Assembly (NCBI GenBank): GCA_019925105.1
Contig: JAHGAU010000005.1
Coordinates: 558,001 to 622,000 of the forward strand
Direction of reading: 5' to 3'
Length of the DNA stretch: 64,000 nucleotides
Source: Niebla homalea
Lineage: Eukaryota; Ascomycota; Lecanoromycetes; Lecanorales; Ramalinaceae
A model generated the notes under the pieces. It saw nothing but the letters and a program-made list of their open reading frames with translations. It ran no database searches and had not been told where the DNA came from. Below are positions 58,209 through 64,000 of the stretch, piece by piece. The number at the start of each line of letters is the position of its first letter. Positions within the stretch are counted from its first letter, which is position 1. A program made the position numbers and the translations under genes.

Positions 58209-59293
58209 ATGGAGCTTAACGGAGTGGCCGTCGTAGTGGGAGCCGGTAAGCCAAGTTCTACCTAACCATTACGTCCTTGAAGCTCTGATTCGTATCCTTG
58301 ACATATGAATAATCGATATTTCAGGCAGCGGTATTGGTCGCGAAATAGCTTTGACCTTTGCCTCTCGTGGTGTACACGCCCTAGTTGTTGCAGACATCAA
58401 TCTGAAAGCAGCAACAGAGACCGCTGATATTTTTCAATCTCGCATGGCCGAGTCTTCTCAAGCATGCAGGGTGCATGCCGTTGAAGTGGACACAAGAGAC
58501 GAAGCAAGTGTTCAACACATGATTGACCATACCATGACTTCATTCAGTCGTATGGATTATTTTGTGAGCACTGCTGGTGTATGTAATCGCTTCCTCTCGC
58601 TCAGCGAAGCAGTGCTCGGTGGGATGCTTGCTAATTGACATGCAGCTGGGTGCTTCGGGCCAGACAACAATCAGCTCAATGACACTCGACGAATACCGTA
58701 GCATGGACGAAGTTCACAACATCGGCGCTTTCCTTTGTGTTCGGGCAGTACTGCGGACTATGCTGCAACAAGTGCCTCGGACTATGCCTGTCCACGGACG
58801 CGCAACGACATCTTCTCCGAGGCACATGAGCAGGGGCACTGTCACAATTGTCACTTCTCTTGCATCTGAAGGTGCCTTCCTCGGAGTAGGGAATTATATT
58901 GCAGCAAAGCATGCCGTTAAGGGGCTTGTGCAAACAGCAGGTAGGCTGGTGACCTTCTTATGTCGAGGAGTTCGCAGACTCTAAACTGACAGGCTATCAC
59001 GCTTCAAAGCTCTGGAGAATGCTCGGAAGTATATCCGCATAAATGCTGTTGCACCATCTTACGTAGAAGGTCCTATGATCAACAAATTCCTGGACGATGC
59101 TCCAGCAGCGAAGACAACTATTTTAGGAGATCTAGCGAATGGGAGACTAGTTGATCCAGAAGAAGTCGCAGACGCAGTAGTATTTCTTGCGTCAGCCTCA
59201 GCGAGCTATGTCAATGGTCACACGTTGGTAGTAGATGGAGGCTCGTCGCTCCAGCTGGCCAACACCCCATTCGCTGAGCAGAGACCAGAGTAG
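58209..59293 (+). CDS. Short-chain dehydrogenase of the polyketide locus
   Basis: Four exons: 58209-58245, 58325-58578, 58646-58940 and 59010-59293, giving 289 aa. The cofactor motif GAGSGIGRE is created by the first splice. VADIN at the end of beta-2 has an Asp, which usually favours NAD(H). The active site is TSLASEG (Ser) plus YIAAK (Tyr, Lys). The C-terminal signature INAVAPSYVEGPMI and LASASASYVNGHTLVVDGGSS is typical of FabG-like SDRs. The NNAG motif is replaced by STAG, a deviation seen in some members. The last intron uses the acceptor TTCAAAG at 59009, because the earlier CAG at 58992 would break the frame. Redox tailoring of the polyketide is inferred from position. Confidence 0.88.
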
Positions 59294-59518
59294 GGCAAGG
59301 TGGTGGCGTGTGAATAAACCTGAGCCGAGCTTGTTCGCGATTGAAAGCCGAAAGCAGGGCTGGCTGGTATAGATCAAATGGAGCCTCCGTTAGCCCTGTT
59401 ACTACTTGAATTTCGTCTCAATTGCGGACTTCGAGAAGCCTCCAAACGAAGTCTGGTATCTTTGGGTGGTGGCTGTCGGCCTGGATGCGCTTGTAACGTA
59501 AGACTGAAATCTGGATCT

Positions 59519-61029
59519 TCAAAGCTTTGGTCGTCGCAGGCGCCACCTCCGGAAGAAGAGCACCAGAAGGATCATTGATGCACCAATTCGTAAACCCAAT
59601 GCGATTGACACCGCTTTTTGCATCTGCTCGAAGTAGCCATCAAGGAGGTGGGACCCCGCGATCCCAGTGGCCTGGCCCTTGCCATTTCCAAGCATGGAGG
59701 AGCTATAAGTAGATCCATCAATACCGCCTACGTTTTCGATAATCTCATCCGCGCCCCCTGGTTTTCTCATTTCCTCTAATTCTCGTAGTCTTCGGGAACG
59801 GAAGGACCGAGTCAACAGCCAAATGAAGAACCGGAAGTCCCAATGAGAGAATGTTGGCCAGCTGAACAAGGTAGCAGTCCGCAAGGGATCGAGGACGTCA
59901 AGAAAGTCCGCTGTGATGCCAAGAGTCAGACCCCTAGGGAAAACACTGAGTCAGCATGGCCGTATACGAGACACAAGCGCCTCAAGACATTTGGGAAACG
60001 CTTCTAAAATTATGCTAAATCAAATGAACCGTGAAACCAGCATTTCTTCAAATGATGCAACGCTCCTGGGATATGAAAGAAAAAGGGAATAACCTCTAAA
60101 GTTTGCTTACCAGAGAAGCATTGGCGGCTCAGCGCTCAGCGCCTCACTTTCTCCAAGGAGCCACATGGGAAATGCTTGAAAGAGTCCATGTATCGGAGGG
60201 TGCCATTGCTTGGCTATACGGACGGAGGCAGGTGCTTGATTATGGATCACACTTTCTGACGGCTTTAGCCTAACTGCGCTGAACATCATCTCGCCGGCCA
60301 ACCAGCGCGAGGCCTCTTTGGCGACAGGACCTTTCTTGCCAACAACGCGATCGGAAATATCAGCGCGCTCGGTCGTTCTGAGTTCAGGCGAGAGCAGACT
60401 GCGCAGAGACACCCAATGGGCTGAAGCGACTTCGTCAGGCTGTAGGTCCAGCGGTGGCGTATCATAGCGCAACATCAGAAAGACAAAGGGACATAGGACC
60501 ATGAGTCTACATTATATCAGTCTTGCATCATATAACCTGGTATCCGGGGGGCTTCATACGGCTTCTTGCCCCATGCTGTAGTAATGACGCGCTCCGGCAG
60601 ATTGCCTACTCGTAAGCACCAGTCGGTTTCAAGGTGTAAGCCGATTTCTTCCCGTGTCTCCCTTATGCTTGTCGAAATATCTCCAGGATCTTGAGGCTCC
60701 CTGCCGCCGCCTGGGAAAGCTACATGGCTTGTCCACCGATCGCCTGACCTGGAAGCACGCTTGATGAAGAGTACCTCTGGTTCGCCCTTTTGCACCCAGT
60801 CTTGGTCAAAAAACCCATCCATGCACTCATTGAAGGATTTCGAAGAAGACTTCAGTTTTTCCGACTCATATTCTGCTTTGCATTGAAACGCTGGCTTTAC
60901 ACGGATGATCAAGGCTACTGAAGCCCTCTTACTGCAACCAAGGGGATTCGGAACGTGGACAGATGGATTGGCATTCAGAAATCGTAAGACTCCCCTTAAA
61001 TGGGGTGCTATTGGCTGCTCTTGAGACAT
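59519..61029 (-). CDS. NUDIX hydrolase (coenzyme A diphosphatase-like) with C-terminal membrane span
   Basis: Three exons: 61029-60560, 60506-60111 and 59933-59519, giving 426 aa. The NUDIX box region reads HVAFPGGGREPQDPGD then RETREEIGLHLE, with the RExxEE core that binds Mg2+, and resembles the fungal Pcd1/CoA diphosphatase group that hydrolyses CoA derivatives or other nucleoside diphosphates. Splicing gives KKPLMVLCPFVFLM and LLWGLTLGITADFLDVL, both typical of this fungal family. The C terminus has a hydrophobic span (SIALGLRIGASMILLVLFF) followed by a basic RRWRLRR, suggesting membrane association. The ATG at 61029 is preferred; the longer frame upstream starts only with GTG. The relation to the PKS cluster is uncertain; CoA turnover would be compatible but is common housekeeping. 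Confidence 0.87.
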
Positions 61030-61164
61030 ACCTCCCACAAACCAGCGCGAAGCATACAGCCAAGGTTGGTAGAAAGCTTTCGAGAATGGAATAATTGTGA
61101 TACTTCAGAAACGAGTTTACAAACCTCTATGATTTGCGAGGTCCAGAGATGTATCATATACCTT

Positions 61165-61193
61165 AGGTACGGGGGTACCTACCTTTCGTAGGT
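61165..61193. repeat. Short overlapping hairpins of the AGGTAC/GTACCT type
   Basis: AGGTAC (61165-61170) pairs with GTACCT (61175-61180), and ACCTAC (61177-61182) pairs with GTAGGT (61188-61193). They lie between the NUDIX start and the inverted-repeat element. The two stems are mutually exclusive. Function unknown. Confidence 0.5.
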
Positions 61194-61225
61194 AAGTTGC
61201 CAAGCCTCCAGATCGACGACCCGTT

Positions 61226-61739
61226 TACCCTTTTATGCTTTTTTCTTGTCGGGTCAGGATTTTTCGGGTTTGATTTCATGAACTTTTTCTCATAATCACT
61301 GTTTAGCTACGTACTCAACAACCACGCTTTAAGACTTACTCAAAGCACGTATATATAATCTTTATAGCTCATAGAAGCTTTGATGTTAGTTTTAATCAGT
61401 ATAAAGTCGTTACAGTTGAGGTAGAAAAGGGTATTACGATACTTGGAATTTCACTCGACGGAATTTCAGGTCAATCTAGCCTGGTAACTACCCTGCTACC
61501 CCACCAAGAAATTCGAGTTCCGGGGTTTAAAAATACATATTTACTCTATTAACAGTTATCTACTTAAAACTAAGAAATTGGATCATAGTTTCTTCATTAT
61601 AAAAGATACAGTCTACTTACCTCAACTTAATTTAAAATTATAGTTGTTCAATGCGTAACTAAAATGATGTTTTAACAACAAATTCATGAAATCGATCGCA
61701 AAAAATCAGGACCTGACAAGAAAAAAGCATAAAGGGGTA
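61226..61739. mobile_element. AT-rich inverted-repeat element, probable Tc1/mariner-type MITE
   Basis: The two ends are long imperfect inverted repeats. The left arm begins TACCCTTTTATGC and TTTTTTCTTGTCGGGTC; the reverse complement of the right end begins TACCCCTTTATGC and TTTTTTCTTGTCAGGTC, and similarity continues through GATTTCATGAA and TTTAGNTACG for at least about 110 bp. Both termini are TA, fitting a TA target-site duplication (TA-CCC...GGG-TA). The interior is very AT-rich with no coding capacity, consistent with RIP-type decay or a non-autonomous element. Length is 514 bp. It sits in the upstream region shared by the NUDIX and VTC genes. Confidence 0.75.
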
Positions 61740-61826
61740 CCGTGGGGCTGCCCAGGAAGCCGGGTTTCCCAGGCAAGCCAGGACCACGATATTTATTCTT
61801 TCAGGTAGCATCATCAGTCCTCCGCA

Positions 61827-64000
61827 ATGCGTTTCGGGGCGACACTTCGTAAGTCAATTTACGAACCTTGGAGATCCAGCTACATTGATTATCCGAAGCT
61901 CAAGAAGCTACTCCGAGAAGACGAGTCTGAGGAGGAGAGTCAGTCTTGGACGGAGGATGATGAAGCCAGATTTGTCGAGGAGCTTCTGAATGTCCAATTG
62001 GAGAAGGTCAATGCCTTCCAAAGCGATACTTATAGGCTGCTCAGGCAGCAGACCACAGCCCTCGAGTCCAAGTTACAGCGGCTGGCGGTGGACAATGACG
62101 ATGATGGACAGAGTCCGAAGGAAGAAAGGAGCAGAAGTGAGGCGCAGAAAGCCCTGAAGGAGCTGGACCGGATCATGGCAGAAATCACTCAGCTTGAGAA
62201 ATACAGTCGCGTCAATTTTACCGCCTTCATAAAAGCTGCAAAGAAACATGACCGTCGGCGGGGATCAAAGTATAGAGTACGGCCGCTGCTCCAGGTCCGG
62301 TTGGCCGCGCTTCCCTTCAATTCCGAAGACTACTCTCCCCTGCTCTATGAACTATCTGCAATGTACTCTTTCGCCCGACAGCTCATCCACGGCGGTTCGG
62401 AAAGGTCTAAAAGTATGTCGGAGAGCAGGAATGGAAACGAGAAATTCTATAGCCACAAGTTTTGGGTGCATCCTGACAATCTGTTGGAGGTCAAGACATA
62501 TATCCTGCGGCATCTACCTGTATTGGTCTATAATCCTCAGGGATCCAAGAATGCCGAGAGTCGAAGCGCCGATCCCACAATAACGTCGCTGTATTTTGAC
62601 AACTCACGTTTTGCATTGTACAACGACAAGGTTGAAAGGCCGAGCAACGCGTCGTCACTGCGTATCAAATGGTTCGGTCAACTTAGTGACCGATCAGAAA
62701 TATATTTTGAGAAGAAGACGATGGTGGAGGATGGAGACAGCGAGGAAGTTCGAGTACCCGTAAAAGAGAAATACATCCAACCCTTCATCGAGGGTGACTA
62801 TAAGCTGGAGAGGAAGATCGAGAAGCTCCGAGACCGAGAAGGAAGTGAGGGCAACGGTGTTGCGACCATGAAACGAAGCGTCGAGGAGATCCAATCGTTC
62901 ATAAAAGACAACGAACTCGCACCTATTTTGCGTGCAAATTATACACGTACTGCATTCCAGATTCCGGGGGAGGACAGGGTTCGAATCTCAATCGACACTG
63001 ATCTAGCTTTCATTCGAGAAGACTCCCTGGATCGTGATAGACCATGCCGCGAACCAGATCAATGGCATCGTGGCGACATAGACAGTCTTGGTCTTCAATA
63101 CCCTTTCTCCGAAGTCAGGAAAGGCGAGGTGACCAGATTTCCCTATGCACTTCTGGAAATTAAGATCAGCAAAAGCGCATCCAAAAGAACCACCGAATGG
63201 GTGCAAGAGCTCATGTCCTCCCATCTGGTCAAAGGTGCTCCGCGCTTCTCCAAGTTCACTCATGGCGTTGCGGAATTATTTGAGGATCACGTCAATAGCT
63301 TTCCGTTCTGGCTCAGCGACATGGAAACAACAGATATCCGACAAGATCCGCAGGAGGCCTTTCGAGAGGAGCAGGAGAAGAAAGCCAAGCAGGCTGCGGA
63401 CGAGCAGGCCGTTGGTAGCTTCGTTGGTGCCAGAAGCGCGCCATCCTTTAAACCAGCAGTGGGCTCTCCACTCGGCAAAAGTCCCAGCAATTTCGATCAA
63501 CGCCGCTCTGACTCGGAGCTCAAGCATATGCAGACAGGAGCTGACATAGATCAAGAGCAAGTGACGCAACAGACTACATCCGATAACCCAAAAAGGGGTG
63601 TCTTTTCTGGCATCTCCACTTTCTCCCCCTTTTCCAACTCCAAGTACGCCAGAGCCCACCGGGAAGGTACGGTCTCTCTACCCCCCGGCGTCCGCGCCCC
63701 GGAGAAGTGGATCAAAGACATGAACCCTGTCCGCGTGGAGCCCAAGGTGTGGCTGGCCAATCAACGGACCTTTGTGAAATGGCAGCATGTCTCCGTGCTC
63801 CTGGCATCCCTGTCGCTAGGCTTGTACAACGCTGCTGGCGAGCACAACAACATCGCTCGCGGCTTGGCTGTAGTGTACACGTTGATAGCGGTATTCGCAG
63901 GGGGCTGGGGCTGGTGGATGTTTTTAGTGCGAAGTCGGATGATCGAGGCAAGGAGCGGGCGGGACTTGGACAATGCGGTGGGACCGATCGTGGTCTGCGT
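61827..64000 (+). CDS. Vacuolar transporter chaperone subunit, Vtc2/Vtc3-like (partial, runs off the window)
   Basis: Open frame from ATG 61827 to the window end, about 724 codons with no stop. The N-terminal SPX domain (residues 1 to about 150) begins MRFGATLRKSIYEPWRSSYI, with YPKLKKLL and FVEELLNVQLEKVNAFQ; SPX domains sense inositol pyrophosphates and phosphate. The central polyphosphate-polymerase-like tunnel domain includes KFWVHPDNLLEVK, TSLYFDNSRFALY, LRIKWFG, IYFEKKTM and PYALLEIKIS. A Ser/Pro/Lys linker leads to a C-terminal three-helix DUF202 membrane domain, partly present (WQHVSVLLASLSLGLYN, LAVVYTLIAVFAGGWGWWMF). The W..D.E..FVEEL pattern in the SPX part points to Vtc2/Vtc3 rather than Vtc4. 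The VTC complex makes polyphosphate into the vacuole. The transposon-like element ends 87 bp before the ATG. Confidence 0.92.
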   Translation, partial: MRFGATLRKSIYEPWRSSYIDYPKLKKLLREDESEEESQSWTEDDEARFVEELLNVQLEKVNAFQSDTYRLLRQQTTALESKLQRLAVDNDDDGQSPKEERSRSEAQKALKELDRIMAEITQLEKYSRVNFTAFIKAAKKHDRRRGSKYRVRPLLQVRLAALPFNSEDYSPLLYELSAMYSFARQLIHGGSERSKSMSESRNGNEKFYSHKFWVHPDNLLEVKTYILRHLPVLVYNPQGSKNAESRSADPTITSLYFDNSRFALYNDKVERPSNASSLRIKWFGQLSDRSEIYFEKKTMVEDGDSEEVRVPVKEKYIQPFIEGDYKLERKIEKLRDREGSEGNGVATMKRSVEEIQSFIKDNELAPILRANYTRTAFQIPGEDRVRISIDTDLAFIREDSLDRDRPCREPDQWHRGDIDSLGLQYPFSEVRKGEVTRFPYALLEIKISKSASKRTTEWVQELMSSHLVKGAPRFSKFTHGVAELFEDHVNSFPFWLSDMETTDIRQDPQEAFREEQEKKAKQAADEQAVGSFVGARSAPSFKPAVGSPLGKSPSNFDQRRSDSELKHMQTGADIDQEQVTQQTTSDNPKRGVFSGISTFSPFSNSKYARAHREGTVSLPPGVRAPEKWIKDMNPVRVEPKVWLANQRTFVKWQHVSVLLASLSLGLYNAAGEHNNIARGLAVVYTLIAVFAGGWGWWMFLVRSRMIEARSGRDLDNAVGPIVVC

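Overview
The window is nuclear DNA of a filamentous ascomycete (Pezizomycotina; Dothideomycetes-like by general impression, not proven). Genes have short introns (mostly 48-130 bp) with GTRNGT-type donors, CTRAY-like branch sites and YAG/AAG acceptors. Housekeeping genes such as MGA2/SPT23, RPN8, HEM13, PCF11, HOOK, ATG8 and VTC are mixed with secreted and secondary-metabolism genes. Exon chains were rebuilt by hand from frame continuity and family motifs; every chain reported as CDS sums to a whole number of codons. No tRNA, rRNA or CRISPR was seen.

Region 1-25 kb. A membrane-anchored Mga2/Spt23-type transcription factor (-) and an omega-class GST (+) diverge from a 1-kb promoter region. A secreted BYS1-domain protein (+) converges on proteasome subunit Rpn8 (-), which diverges from coproporphyrinogen oxidase (+). 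The latter converges on cleavage/polyadenylation factor Pcf11 (-). Next come a tiny secreted I9 inhibitor-like protein, a Hook dynein adaptor, a secreted beta-propeller protein whose 3' end looks frameshifted, and an NCE101-type small membrane protein (-).

Region 25-44 kb. An ankyrin protein with a fungal STAND-like N terminus (-) and a CYP52-type P450 (-) are followed by a broken 2EXR/F-box-like gene, ATG8 (-), a J-domain protein with a duplicated 37-residue block, a small membrane protein (-), an aldo/keto reductase (-), an F-box/LRR-like protein and a short-chain dehydrogenase (-).

Region 44-59.3 kb is a compact polyketide locus. A nine-exon highly reducing PKS of about 2425 residues (KS-AT-DH-degenerate MT-ER-KR-ACP, no thioesterase) is followed by a fungal rhodopsin-type membrane protein, a Tri3-like acyltransferase (HxxxDG) and a short-chain dehydrogenase. 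The acyltransferase and dehydrogenase diverge from 364 bp. The likely logic is synthesis of a reduced polyketide chain, then oxidation or reduction by the SDR and O-acylation or off-loading by the acyltransferase; the product cannot be read from sequence. No intact regulator or transporter is recognised, and gaps of 2.0 and 1.4 kb flank the PKS.

Region 59.5-64 kb. A NUDIX hydrolase with a C-terminal membrane segment (-) and a VTC2/3-type SPX/polyphosphate-polymerase-like subunit (+, running off the window) are separated by a 514-bp AT-rich inverted-repeat element with TA ends, interpreted as a Tc1/mariner-type MITE, about 90 bp before the VTC start codon.
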